From contig NZ_AUIX01000023.1 of the NCBI RefSeq assembly GCF_000423925.1, positions 1 to 64,000 on the forward strand: a stretch of DNA of 64,000 nucleotides, written 5' to 3'. The DNA comes from Butyrivibrio sp. VCD2006 (GTDB taxonomy: Bacteria; Bacillota; Clostridia; Lachnospirales; Lachnospiraceae). This document shows, in pieces, positions 1-8,327 of this stretch. Both the position numbers and the translations under genes were made by a program. The notes below the pieces were generated by a model. It worked only from the letters and a program-made list of their open reading frames with translations, was not told where the DNA came from and searched no databases. Each line of letters opens with the position of its first letter. Position 1 is the first letter of the stretch.

Positions 1-1827
1 ATCCAGAAGCTTGGAACAGATGGAATCGCCGGATCAACAGCACAGCCTGAGGCAGGATACATCTTTGATGCATGGTATAAGGGCAATGTTAAAGTAAGTG
101 ATAATGCACAACTTACACTTGATGTACTTAAAGATTATCTTGAGACAGATGCTGACGGACTGTACGCAGACACAAGCTTTGATGCGAAGTTCAAGGCAGA
201 CCCTGATGCGAAGTACAAAGTAACTTACAAGTCAGAGAATGTAGCTAAGGGTACCGTAACAAACGATAGTGATGCAGATATCCAGAAGCTCGTGACAACC
301 GGAATCAGCGGTTCAACAGCAAAGCCTGAGACAGGATACAAGTTTGAAGGCTGGTATAAGGGTGAGATAAAGGTAAGCTCAGAAGCTAAACTTGGTGCAG
401 ACACTGTAATAGCAAACCTCAATACTGATGATGATAACCTTTATGCTGATACAGAGTTTGTAGCAAAGTTTGTGGCAGATGCTGAACAGACTTACGCAGT
501 AACTTATGAGTCCAAAGATATTAATACGGGTAAAGTAAGTAATGCCAAAGATGAAGGCATCCAGGTTCTTGGAACAGAAGGAATCACAGGTTCCAAAGCA
601 ACAGCAGAAGCCGGATACAAGCTTGTTGGCTGGTATAAGGGTGATGATCTCATAACAGATCAGGCTGAACTTACACTTGAAGTAATCGAAGGAAAACTCA
701 ACAAGGACGGAAATGTCTACAAGGATACAACATTTACGGCAGTATTTACTGAGGATGATGCTCAGAAGTACGATGTTAAGTATGTAGCTGAGGCAGGTGG
801 AAGTGTATCTGACTCAGAAAACCTTGGAATCCAGGTGCTTTCAACACAAGGCATAACAGGATCAAAGGCTACACCTGATACAGGATATGAGTTTGATGCC
901 TGGTATGTAGTAAGAAATAACGATGGCACTGAAACTGAGGAAAAACTTGAAGGCATATCAGAAAAGCTTGAAGCAGCTGATGCTATAAATTACCTTAACA
1001 AGGCTAATGGTACAACCCAGCAGACAAATATGTATGCTGATACAACCTTTAAGGCTAAGTTCAAGGCTAAGCTTTACAATGTAACCTTTGAGTACAGAAT
1101 CGCTGATGGCGTAGAAAAACCTGCTAACTGGGATCAGCTGGTTGCAGAAATTGCCACACATAACATGACGGTTGCATTTGGCGAAAAAGTTACCTGTCCT
1201 GAGCTTCCTACAGTTGATGGTTATAGCTTTGGTATCTGGAACAAGGAAGATGTTGTAAATAATACAAGTCTGGGAGCTAAGATTAAGAATGCTTTTGAGG
1301 GCCTGATTGGATTACTGACAGGTAAGACAAAGTTAGATGCAGCAGCACAGGAATTCGAAATGCCTGCAAATGATATTGTTATTTACAGTATCGTGACGAA
1401 GAATCCTGATCAGGTTGAACCGGCACCTACACCTACTCCTGATCCGACACCTACACCTACACCGGATCCGACACCTGACCCGACACCTGCACCGACCGTC
1501 GATGATGACGACGATGATGATGACGATGATGATGTCGAAACACCTCGCAGAAGGAATAACCCCGTCTACAATGACAACAATAACGACGACAACAACAATG
1601 GCGGTAATGACAATCCCGGAGTGCTTGGTGAAAAGAGAAAGCCAGATGATGGAAAGGCTGTTCTTGGAGAAAAGAGAGAGCAGGAAGAAAAGCAGGTTCT
1701 TGGAGCAAGACGTGGAGGCACAGACGATAATACCAATGACTCCAGAGCTCTCGTACTTCTTATTGCGGCAGGAGCGGTAGCTACACTTCTTGCAACAGGT
1801 AAGAGGCGTAAGGAAAAAGAAGAATAA
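1..1827 (+). CDS. InlB B-repeat surface protein, C-terminal part (5' end outside window)
   Basis: The frame is open from the first base, so the start lies upstream. At least four Listeria-Bacteroides type repeats (InlB B-repeat, about 90 residues each) are visible; their hallmarks are GITGSKAT..GY.F.GWYKG followed by NxYxDTxFxAKF. A more divergent module follows, then a Pro-Thr-Asp linker, an Asp run, an Asn-rich stretch, and three copies of a VLG(E/A)(K/R)R motif at 1621, 1660 and 1696. The end is a hydrophobic helix (ALVLLIAAGAVATLLATG) and a basic tail, KRRKEKEE. This is the layout of a wall- or membrane-anchored surface protein with a long extracellular stalk. Such repeats are known from adhesins; a ligand cannot be inferred. 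There is no LPXTG. It ends in a strong hairpin terminator. Certain as a coding region; the precise role is open. Confidence 0.85.
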   Translation: MQKLGTDGIAGSTAQPEAGYIFDAWYKGNVKVSDNAQLTLDVLKDYLETDADGLYADTSFDAKFKADPDAKYKVTYKSENVAKGTVTNDSDADIQKLVTTGISGSTAKPETGYKFEGWYKGEIKVSSEAKLGADTVIANLNTDDDNLYADTEFVAKFVADAEQTYAVTYESKDINTGKVSNAKDEGIQVLGTEGITGSKATAEAGYKLVGWYKGDDLITDQAELTLEVIEGKLNKDGNVYKDTTFTAVFTEDDAQKYDVKYVAEAGGSVSDSENLGIQVLSTQGITGSKATPDTGYEFDAWYVVRNNDGTETEEKLEGISEKLEAADAINYLNKANGTTQQTNMYADTTFKAKFKAKLYNVTFEYRIADGVEKPANWDQLVAEIATHNMTVAFGEKVTCPELPTVDGYSFGIWNKEDVVNNTSLGAKIKNAFEGLIGLLTGKTKLDAAAQEFEMPANDIVIYSIVTKNPDQVEPAPTPTPDPTPTPTPDPTPDPTPAPTVDDDDDDDDDDDVETPRRRNNPVYNDNNNDDNNNGGNDNPGVLGEKRKPDDGKAVLGEKREQEEKQVLGARRGGTDDNTNDSRALVLLIAAGAVATLLATGKRRKEKEE

Positions 1828-1864
1828 CAAAATAAATTTCCGTAATGGAAACTGTGATCTTCTT

Positions 1865-1902
1865 AAGGGGATCTCCACCAATCGGTGGAGGTTCCCTTTT
1901 TT
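1865..1902 (+). terminator. Rho-independent terminator of the surface protein gene
   Basis: A 15-base stem (AAGGGGATCTCCACC paired with GGTGGAGGTTCCCTT) closes a four-base loop and runs into a T tract. It lies 37 bases after the stop codon and separates this gene from the incomplete GH5 gene. Confidence 0.9.
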
Positions 1903-1941
1903 CAGTATTTGGTAATTTCGACATGTTCGTAATAGCATTAA

Positions 1942-3924
1942 AAAGTTTATGTTAATCCTGATTATCCGATCATCACTCCCGATCCTGACGATCCGGAGGA
2001 TCCCGATGAACCCGATGATCCGATCGTAACACCCGATCCCGATGATCCGATCGTAACACCTGATCCGGACGACCCGATCGTAACACCCGATCCGGATGAC
2101 CCGATCGTAACACCCGATCCCGACGATCCGATCGTTACTCCTGATCCGGTTGCAACAGGACTTACATCATCCTACACAATCAACAACTGGGGTTCAGGCT
2201 ATCAGGTACTTATCAAGGTTAAGAATGATGCAACAAAGAGAGCAGAAACATGGACTCTTTTTGTAAATAAGAATGATGTTGGAATTGATTCCAGCTGGAA
2301 TGTAAACATTACTGAGGACGGAGATTATTATAAGATCACACCTATGGAATGGAACTCAATAATTGAGCCCGGCAACGCTGTTGAATTCGGTATTCAGGGT
2401 TCAAGTCACATCGGTGACAAGGTTGAGATCTTTGCAGAAGGTGAGATAAAGGACGACGAGCAGGGTAAGGGCCAGGGTGGTCAGGGCCAGAGCGGTCAGC
2501 AGGAAGAGCAGGGCCAGGGCCAGGGTGGTCAGGGCCAGAGCGGTCAGCAGGAAGAGCAGAGCCAGGGCGAAAGTGGCCAGGGTCAGAGCGGCCAGCAGGA
2601 AGAGCAGGGCCAGGGCCAGAGTGGTCAGGGTCAGGGCGGCCAGCAGGAAGAACACGGCGATGCTGTAACAGGCGATGACTGGCTTCATACTGACGGATCC
2701 CGTATCCTCGATATGCAGGGCAATGAAGTTTACCTCACAGGTGCAAACTGGTTTGGTTTCAACTGTTCTGAGAGAGTATTCCACGGATTATGGAATGCAA
2801 ACATGAAGAACGTAGTTGAAGGCATGGCTGATCATGGTATCAACCTTGTACGTGTTCCGATTTCCACAGAGCTTCTTCTTGAGTGGAAGGCAGGAAAGAA
2901 GATCAAGGTCAATATCAATACAAACTCTAACAAAGAGCTTAAGAGAGCTGATGGCTCCGATATGGATTCCAGAGAAATCTTTGATGTTTTCCTTGAAATG
3001 TGCAAGGAGAACGGTATCAAGGTTATGATGGACCTCCACAGTGCAGATGCCAACAACTCAGGACACAACTACAATGTATGGTATGGCCCTAAGGGCTTCA
3101 CAACTCAGGATTGGATCGATGGTTGGACATGGTTTGTAAATGAGTACAAGAACGACGATACAATCATCGCATGCGATCTTAAGAACGAGCCTCACGGCAA
3201 GTATTCTCAGGCTGATTCAAACGCTGCAAAGTGGGATGATTCAACAGATGAGAACAACTGGCAGTATGCTGCAAGCATCTGCGGTCAGGCTATCCTCGAT
3301 GTTAACCCGAACCTCCTTATCATGGTAGAAGGTATCGAGGAGACACCCAGAGCAGGTTATGATTACAATTCAGGCACACAGGATCCCAATGCTTCAGAGG
3401 AAGATCTTAAGTATTACGGCGGATGGTGGGGTGGAAACCTCAGAAATGCCGGCAAATATCCTGTAGACCTTGGAAGTCATCAGAGTCAGCTCGTTTACTC
3501 TCCTCACGACTATGGCCCGCTTGTATATAAGCAGACATGGTTTGATAAGGACTTCACAGAGCAGACACTTCTTGATGATGTTTGGTATGACAGCTGGTTC
3601 TACATTCAGGATGAGAACATTGCACCTCTCCTTATCGGTGAGTGGGGCGGCTTCATGGATGGCGGAGACAATGAGAAGTACCTTAACCTCATGTCCGAGT
3701 TCATCGCAAAGAACCACATCAATCATACATTCTGGTGCATCAATCCTAACTCAGGTGACACAGGTGGACTTCTTAAGGACGACTGGGCAACATGGGATGA
3801 TGCTAAGTACAACATGATGAAGAAGACACTTTGGTCTGATGGTAGCACAGGTAAGTTTGTAGGCCTTGATCACCAGGTTCCGCTTGGTGATAACGGCGAG
3901 ACAGTTACAGACTTCTACAACTAA
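1942..3924 (+). CDS. GH5 endoglucanase with CBM2 module, lacking a visible N-terminus
   Basis: Read from the last in-frame stop (1939-1941), the frame encodes an acidic Pro-Asp repeat linker, a CBM2-like cellulose-binding module (about 2160-2430, with NNWGSGYQV, aromatic residues and WNSIIEPG), a Gly-Gln-Glu repeat linker and a complete GH5 catalytic domain. The family acid/base Glu is in LKNEPHG (codon 3187-3189) and the nucleophile Glu in LIGEWGG (3640-3642). It should hydrolyse beta-1,4-glucan outside the cell. However, no ATG, GTG or TTG precedes codon 2344 in this frame, and 2344 lies inside the CBM2. No signal peptide or ribosome site is present, and three stop codons lie just upstream. 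The gene is therefore 5'-truncated by deletion, or the assembly has collapsed across the repetitive linker. Catalytic assignment is firm; functionality is doubtful as sequenced. Confidence 0.85.
   Translation, partial: KVYVNPDYPIITPDPDDPEDPDEPDDPIVTPDPDDPIVTPDPDDPIVTPDPDDPIVTPDPDDPIVTPDPVATGLTSSYTINNWGSGYQVLIKVKNDATKRAETWTLFVNKNDVGIDSSWNVNITEDGDYYKITPMEWNSIIEPGNAVEFGIQGSSHIGDKVEIFAEGEIKDDEQGKGQGGQGQSGQQEEQGQGQGGQGQSGQQEEQSQGESGQGQSGQQEEQGQGQSGQGQGGQQEEHGDAVTGDDWLHTDGSRILDMQGNEVYLTGANWFGFNCSERVFHGLWNANMKNVVEGMADHGINLVRVPISTELLLEWKAGKKIKVNINTNSNKELKRADGSDMDSREIFDVFLEMCKENGIKVMMDLHSADANNSGHNYNVWYGPKGFTTQDWIDGWTWFVNEYKNDDTIIACDLKNEPHGKYSQADSNAAKWDDSTDENNWQYAASICGQAILDVNPNLLIMVEGIEETPRAGYDYNSGTQDPNASEEDLKYYGGWWGGNLRNAGKYPVDLGSHQSQLVYSPHDYGPLVYKQTWFDKDFTEQTLLDDVWYDSWFYIQDENIAPLLIGEWGGFMDGGDNEKYLNLMSEFIAKNHINHTFWCINPNSGDTGGLLKDDWATWDDAKYNMMKKTLWSDGSTGKFVGLDHQVPLGDNGETVTDFYN
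2014..2148 (+). repeat. Five tandem 27-bp units encoding DDPIVTPDP linker
   Basis: Five in-frame 27-bp units begin at 2014, 2041, 2068, 2095 and 2122 and encode DDPIVTPDP with only synonymous differences. They form the linker N-terminal to CBM2. Such near-identical repeats are prone to slippage, recombination and assembly collapse, which bears on the missing 5' end of the gene. Confidence 0.9.
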
Positions 3925-3959
3925 TTTTCGTCTTCCCAAAATCAATACTATATAGCTCC

Positions 3960-4016
3960 AAAAAAATGAGAGTAACACCCCTTGTGAAAGCAAGGGAGTT
4001 GTTACTCTCGTTTTTT
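3960..4016 (+). terminator. Terminator between convergent genes
   Basis: The stem GAGAGTAACACCCCTT / CAAGGGAGTTGTTACTCTC is preceded by an A run and followed by a T run. It could stop transcription from both the GH5 gene and the convergent PP-loop gene, whose stop codon follows at once. Confidence 0.88.
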
Positions 4017-4019
4017 GAC

Positions 4020-5174
4020 TTAATACCTATCCAGGAAGTGATGCTTCTGGCCGTTTGCATCCTTGTAGGCTATCATCGCATTCAAATGCACATTTTCAAC
4101 ACTCTTGAAGATATTAGCTTCGATGAAGGGGCTTCTTTCCTTCAGTTCAGAAATAAGCTCTTTTATCTCCGCACGTTTACTGCCTTTTTCGGTACCACCG
4201 CAGCTTGCGCAGCTTTCTGTAAGGCGGCAGGCACAGTTGATGAAGGTGAGATTGTTGGAAGTGCGCCACTTTATAATGCTCTCCTCACGAATAAGATAGA
4301 GGGGTCTGATAAGCTCCATACCTTCGAAATTAGTGCTGTGGAGCTTTGGCATCATGGTCTGAAGCTGACCGCCGTAGAGCATACCCATGAGGATGGTCTC
4401 AATGACATCGTCATAATGATGTCCAAGAGCGATTTTGTTACAGCCAAGCTCTTTTGCCTTGCTGTAAAGCGCGCCTCTTCGCATTCTCGCGCAGAGATAA
4501 CACGGGGAACCACTGGCTCCGACTTCTCCGGCGACTATATCAAAAATGTCGGAATCAAATACGGTTATGGGAATCTGCATCAGCTTTGCATTATTAAGGA
4601 TAGTAGTGTAGTTGATGTCGTTATATCCCGGATTCATAACAAGGTAAACAACCTCAAAGTTCTTCTTGCCGTGTCTTGTCAGTTCCTGGAAAAGCTTCGC
4701 CATCAGCATTGAATCCTTACCACCTGAGATACATACCGCAATTTTGTCACCATCCTTTATAAGCTCATAGGTGTTTATGGCCTTGGTAAACTGGCTCCAG
4801 AGCTCACGTCTGAACTTCTTGATGATGCTTCGTTCAATCTCCTTGCAGCGTCTGTTCTGTTCTTCTTCATCTGAAAGCTGGTGTTCTATTGTGTATTTGT
4901 AATAGCTGTAAATTCCGCTTGCGATACTGTAGATCTCGTAGCCTTTGGGAGTTAGCTCTTCGCAGAGTTCATCGGAGTGCTTCCCGGAGTAGCAGATGAG
5001 GTAGATAGGCTCATCCTTTGGAAGCTCACCTATTCTTTCCATAAACTCACTTTGCGGAATATTAATAGCTTCCGGAGGGGAGTTTTTTTCAAACTCATCT
5101 TGATTTCTGATGTCTATGAATAGTTTCTTTCTGCTGTCCTGCAGCATTTCTTCGTATGTCTTTGTATACTTCAT
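4020..5174 (-). CDS. Rhodanese domain fused to TtcA/TilS-like PP-loop ATPase
   Basis: 384 residues. Residues about 8-95 form a rhodanese domain with the active-site loop CYSGKHS (Cys61), which would carry a persulfide. Residues about 135-330 form a PP-loop ATP pyrophosphatase with SGGKDS at 150-155, a CxxC pair (CYLC, 225-228), GHHYDD at 251-256, and a C-terminal cysteine cluster (CAC, then CASC, about 314-325). In the TtcA family such cysteines bind an iron-sulfur cluster during tRNA 2-thiolation, here with a built-in sulfur relay. The exact substrate (tRNA or a metabolite) cannot be read from sequence. It appears monocistronic, with an A-rich leader and AAAGAGA upstream of the ATG. Confidence 0.85.
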   Translation of the reverse strand: MKYTKTYEEMLQDSRKKLFIDIRNQDEFEKNSPPEAINIPQSEFMERIGELPKDEPIYLICYSGKHSDELCEELTPKGYEIYSIASGIYSYYKYTIEHQLSDEEEQNRRCKEIERSIIKKFRRELWSQFTKAINTYELIKDGDKIAVCISGGKDSMLMAKLFQELTRHGKKNFEVVYLVMNPGYNDINYTTILNNAKLMQIPITVFDSDIFDIVAGEVGASGSPCYLCARMRRGALYSKAKELGCNKIALGHHYDDVIETILMGMLYGGQLQTMMPKLHSTNFEGMELIRPLYLIREESIIKWRTSNNLTFINCACRLTESCASCGGTEKGSKRAEIKELISELKERSPFIEANIFKSVENVHLNAMIAYKDANGQKHHFLDRY

Positions 5175-5245
5175 AATATCTCTTTCTAAAAATGAAAAAT
5201 GGTGCCTTTACATTTTTCTAATTCTAACACAAACTTGAAATATTA

Positions 5246-5289
5246 CAAAAAAGGCATCCGACCCGGAGATTTTTCTGGGACGAATGCCT
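5246..5289 (-). terminator. Terminator of the secreted transglutaminase-like gene
   Basis: Read on the minus strand, AGGCATTCGTCCCAGA pairs imperfectly with TCCGGGTCGGATGCCT and is followed by TTTTTTG. It sits just after the stop codon of the minus-strand gene. Confidence 0.85.
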
Positions 5290-5312
5290 CTAAGATTTAA
5301 GTTATTTTGAAA

Positions 5313-7046
5313 TTAATATGCTCTGTACTTGTAAACGGAATTCTTTCCGCCTGCCTTCTTGTACTTCTTAACTACCTTCTTGAACTTGTTGTAGCTTGCA
5401 GCCTTGATAAGGAACATTGTGTTGGAATCAGCTGACTTAAATGCGTTCTTACCGAAGGTACTAACGTTATAGCCCAGAGTCTCAACACGTATAAGCTTTG
5501 CTTTTCCTGAGAAAGCATTTGCCCCGATTGTGTTTACGTAACTGCCGATCATAACTGTCTCGAGCTTGTTGCACTTACTGAATGCATTCTTCTCAATCTT
5601 GGTAATCTTGTAGCTCTTTCCATTAAGAACAACGGCTGAAGGAATAGTTAAATTCTTGATGTTCTTTTTTGTGCATTTTACAAGAGATACTGTATCCTCA
5701 CCTGTGATCTTGTACTTGAAATTACCTCTCGTGTCGTCGTTATCATTTAAAGTAAATGAGAAGGAAATAGTAGTTCCGTTTCCGTTATTTGCGCCATCAT
5801 CGAGAACCATGGTAACGTTAAATGTTCTGTTTGTTCCTTTTCCTGCGCCTTTTGTAACGGTTATGTAAGGGGTCTGGGGTGTCCACTGAGTCCATGTAAA
5901 GTAGCTGTCATTATTTTTTGTAGATAATGTAAGTGACTTAAGGAGTACACTGCAATCGTACATCTGACTGTTATTGAGATAAACAGGTACGATATTCACA
6001 ACTGTTTCTGAGCTCAGAAGAGTGGAACGTGTTACTGTGTTGTCGGGATTAAGAACTCCAAGTGAGAAGTTTTTGGAATCCTTGAACATTGAATCCTCAT
6101 ACTTCTGTATCTTATTTTTTGTTGTGGAATAGGTTCCCTTGGACTCACGAAGCTTAGTGCAGTAATTTACACGGGTAAGTCCGTAGTTCTTCATCTTCTT
6201 CTGGGAAGTGTTGAATCTTGTGTAGTCGATAGTACCCTTATTGGATTTATCGCATGCCACAAGGTCGCTCTCATACCACTTTGTTCCGATTTTTACCTGA
6301 TTCCAGCACTTATTGTTATTGAAGAGAATATCATTGCTGATCTCAGCTTCATCGAGAAGTGCCTCGAAGGCAAGGGCATAACCCTGTGAGGAAGCGCGGT
6401 GCATAACCAGAGCGCCGTAAGCTGTATTCTTAAGATCCTTGTTATCAATTGCAATATTGTAATATGTTGTGTTGTCGATAACCATGTCGAAGCACTGCAT
6501 CTCTTTTACGAAATTGGTGTCATCGTCGATGTTTTTCATGATCTTTTTAATGGCTGCTTTAAGCTTCTGGGTTTCACCGGAGTAGTCGTTTTCACTGGTT
6601 CTTTGAAGGAAAGCGTAGCAAGAGTACTTGCCTTCTTTCTTGATATACAAAAACTTAAGCTGAGCCATTGCCCCGGCAATGTTTAGAGGATTTGAGTAGA
6701 TATATGCACGTCTTGCAAATCTTACTTCCTCCACCGTGTATTTCTTTTTTTCAGTAGCACCTGTATACATTGTGTAGAAGCTTGCGGAATCAAACTCCGA
6801 CTTGTTGGCACCGGTTACCTCGGTATTGGAATTGAAAATTCTGGTATCAAGGTAATTTAGTGCCGTGAAAATCTGTTTCTCATTTGCACTATAGCTGCCG
6901 AGAACGTCTGCTACGGAATCCGTTGATGCTTCTGCAGTTATAGGATTTGTTACAAAAAGTGTCGTTGGAATGATAGCGACTGCAACAGCAGCTGCCAAGA
7001 TTACAGATTGTAATCTATTTCGAAGGCTTCCCTTCTTTATAAACAT
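5313..7046 (-). CDS. Secreted transglutaminase-fold protein, catalytically degenerate, with leucine-rich tail
   Basis: 577 residues with a clear signal peptide (basic start, hydrophobic core about 13-32, AEAS cleavage region near 40). The middle resembles bacterial transglutaminase/protease-like (LBP_cg2779/CYK3-type) domains: RASSQGYALAFEALLDEA at about 217-234 and NKCWNQVKIGTKWYESD at 245-261. In active members the first segment carries Cys before QGYA and the second carries HAWN. Here these are Ser220 and Lys246-Cys247, while Asp261 remains. The C-terminus holds BspA-type leucine-rich repeats (ITKIEKNAFSKCNKLETV, then IGANAFSGKAKL) and a basic tail. It is probably a cell-surface binding protein rather than an enzyme. 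GGGAGG precedes the ATG. Confidence 0.75.
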   Translation of the reverse strand: MFIKKGSLRNRLQSVILAAAVAVAIIPTTLFVTNPITAEASTDSVADVLGSYSANEKQIFTALNYLDTRIFNSNTEVTGANKSEFDSASFYTMYTGATEKKKYTVEEVRFARRAYIYSNPLNIAGAMAQLKFLYIKKEGKYSCYAFLQRTSENDYSGETQKLKAAIKKIMKNIDDDTNFVKEMQCFDMVIDNTTYYNIAIDNKDLKNTAYGALVMHRASSQGYALAFEALLDEAEISNDILFNNNKCWNQVKIGTKWYESDLVACDKSNKGTIDYTRFNTSQKKMKNYGLTRVNYCTKLRESKGTYSTTKNKIQKYEDSMFKDSKNFSLGVLNPDNTVTRSTLLSSETVVNIVPVYLNNSQMYDCSVLLKSLTLSTKNNDSYFTWTQWTPQTPYITVTKGAGKGTNRTFNVTMVLDDGANNGNGTTISFSFTLNDNDDTRGNFKYKITGEDTVSLVKCTKKNIKNLTIPSAVVLNGKSYKITKIEKNAFSKCNKLETVMIGSYVNTIGANAFSGKAKLIRVETLGYNVSTFGKNAFKSADSNTMFLIKAASYNKFKKVVKKYKKAGGKNSVYKYRAY

Positions 7047-7084
7047 AAAATTTTACCTCCCACAAAAGAATTTTTTACAAATTA

Positions 7085-7113
7085 ATTATACATTATTTTT
7101 CGATAACATAGAA
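7085..7113 (-). promoter_or_regulatory. Putative promoter of the 5313-7046 gene
   Basis: On the minus strand a perfect TATAAT (7090-7085) lies about 40 bases before the start codon. The -35 position 17 bases away reads TTCTAT, a weak match. Confidence 0.4.
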
Positions 7114-7175
7114 ATAAAATTGCATATATTTCGGGAAAGGCTCAAAACATCGGCAGTAAATCTTATTGAGAATGC

Positions 7176-7228
7176 TTGTCAAAATCAATATTAGGCATTA
7201 TTATATATTTGAGTTAGCAACAACTAAC
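7176..7228 (+). promoter_or_regulatory. Promoter and palindromic operator of the Fur-like operon
   Basis: TTGTCA (7176-7181) and TATTAT (7199-7204) are separated by 17 bases. An inverted repeat, GTTAG-CAACAA-CTAAC (7213-7228), sits where transcription would begin and ends one base before the AGGAG ribosome site. The placement suits autorepression by the regulator encoded next. The repeat is visible; its binding protein is inferred. Confidence 0.55.
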
Positions 7229-7240
7229 AGGAGCGAGAGC

Positions 7241-7477
7241 ATGAGTAATGAAAAAGCGATAATAACCCTTAGAGAACAGGGCTTCAGAATCACCAAACAG
7301 AGAAAGCTGATACTGGATATTATTTTGAAGAATGATGGGTCAACCTGTAAGGATATTTATTACCAGGTAATTTCCAAAGATAATACTATCGGTGCGGCTA
7401 CGGTTTATCGTATGATAAGACTGTTGGAGGATCTGGGGATCATTGAGCGTATTGATATGATAACGGTAAAGGAATGA
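7241..7477 (+). CDS. Truncated Fur-family regulator (DNA-binding domain only)
   Basis: 78 residues starting at the ATG preceded by AGGAG at 7229-7233. The sequence GFRITKQRKLILDIILKN, then ATVYRMIRLLEDLGIIERI, matches the N-terminal winged helix of Fur proteins. Full-length Fur proteins are about 130-150 residues and continue into a dimerisation domain with His/Cys metal sites; this one stops right after the wing. No Fur C-terminus was seen in the other frames of the 95 bases before the ABC gene. It may be a natural short repressor or a decayed gene. It leads an apparent operon with the ABC transporter. Confidence 0.7.
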   Translation: MSNEKAIITLREQGFRITKQRKLILDIILKNDGSTCKDIYYQVISKDNTIGAATVYRMIRLLEDLGIIERIDMITVKE

Positions 7478-7572
7478 ATCCAAAGAGATAGCGCGGGGAT
7501 GCTGGATCTTTTTGGTATGTTCGGAAAACCGTTAAGGGTTTGTTGTATGGGAAACTAAATGAGGAGAATATT

Positions 7573-8271
7573 ATGCAGCTTAGATTATCTAACATCAGAA
7601 AGTCCTTCGGCGAGGGGAGTAGTCACGTCGAGGTATTAAAGGATATTAATCTTGAAGTGGAGAAGGGGGAGTTTGTTGTGCTCCTTGGACCTTCAGGATC
7701 CGGAAAATCCACTCTGCTAAACATAATTGGCGGAATAGACAGTGCCGATTCCGGGAAAATCATAATAAGAAACAAGAGCATGTCCGATATGGATGAAAAA
7801 GCTCTTACAAGCTATAGAAGAGAGCATCTTGGGTACATTTTTCAGATGTACAATCTCATCCCTAACCTGACAGTGAGGGAAAACATCGAAGTTGGGGCAT
7901 ATCTGTCCAAAAATCCACTTGATATAGATGAAATAATTGAAACTCTTGGACTTAAGGAACATAGGAATAAGGTTCCCAGCCAGCTTTCCGGAGGACAACA
8001 GCAGCGCTGTGCTATTGGCAGGGCAATCGTGAAAAATCCTGATATTTTGCTGTGCGACGAACCGACAGGTGCCCTCGATTACAACACATCCAAGGAAATT
8101 CTGGCTCTCATAGAGGAGGTTAACAGGAAGTACGGGAACACGGTTATCATGGTTACCCACAACGACGCTATTAAGAACATGGCAGATTATGTTGTTAAGC
8201 TTAGGGATGGCGTGATCAGAAAGAGCTACAGGAATGAAGCTAAGATAAAGGCAGCGGAGCTTGATTGGTAA
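7573..8271 (+). CDS. ABC transporter ATP-binding protein, MacB/LolD type
   Basis: 232 residues from the ATG after GAGGAG (7561-7566). It has Walker [10 protein letters not shown], a Q-loop in [10 protein letters not shown], the signature LSGGQQQR, Walker [13 protein letters not shown] and an H-loop VTHND. This subfamily pairs with FtsX-fold permeases, which act by mechanotransmission or export rather than solute uptake. The cognate permease follows 56 bases later. Typical substrates of relatives include peptides and lipoproteins; none can be assigned here. Confidence 0.93.
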   Translation: MQLRLSNIRKSFGEGSSHVEVLKDINLEVEKGEFVVLLGPSGSGKSTLLNIIGGIDSADSGKIIIRNKSMSDMDEKALTSYRREHLGYIFQMYNLIPNLTVRENIEVGAYLSKNPLDIDEIIETLGLKEHRNKVPSQLSGGQQQRCAIGRAIVKNPDILLCDEPTGALDYNTSKEILALIEEVNRKYGNTVIMVTHNDAIKNMADYVVKLRDGVIRKSYRNEAKIKAAELDW

Positions 8272-8327
8272 GGGAAAAGGCTTGGAATTAGTGCGTTATT
8301 TGCACGCATTACGGGGAAGTGGAATAT

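Noticed and set aside
1333-1938. Long minus-strand frame opposite the surface protein end
   Set aside because: It is the antisense of Asp/Pro repeats and the terminator; cysteine/arginine/isoleucine-rich nonsense.
3966-4712. 248-codon plus-strand frame opposite the PP-loop gene
   Set aside because: The minus-strand frame has full rhodanese and PP-loop motifs; this is its shadow and starts inside a terminator.
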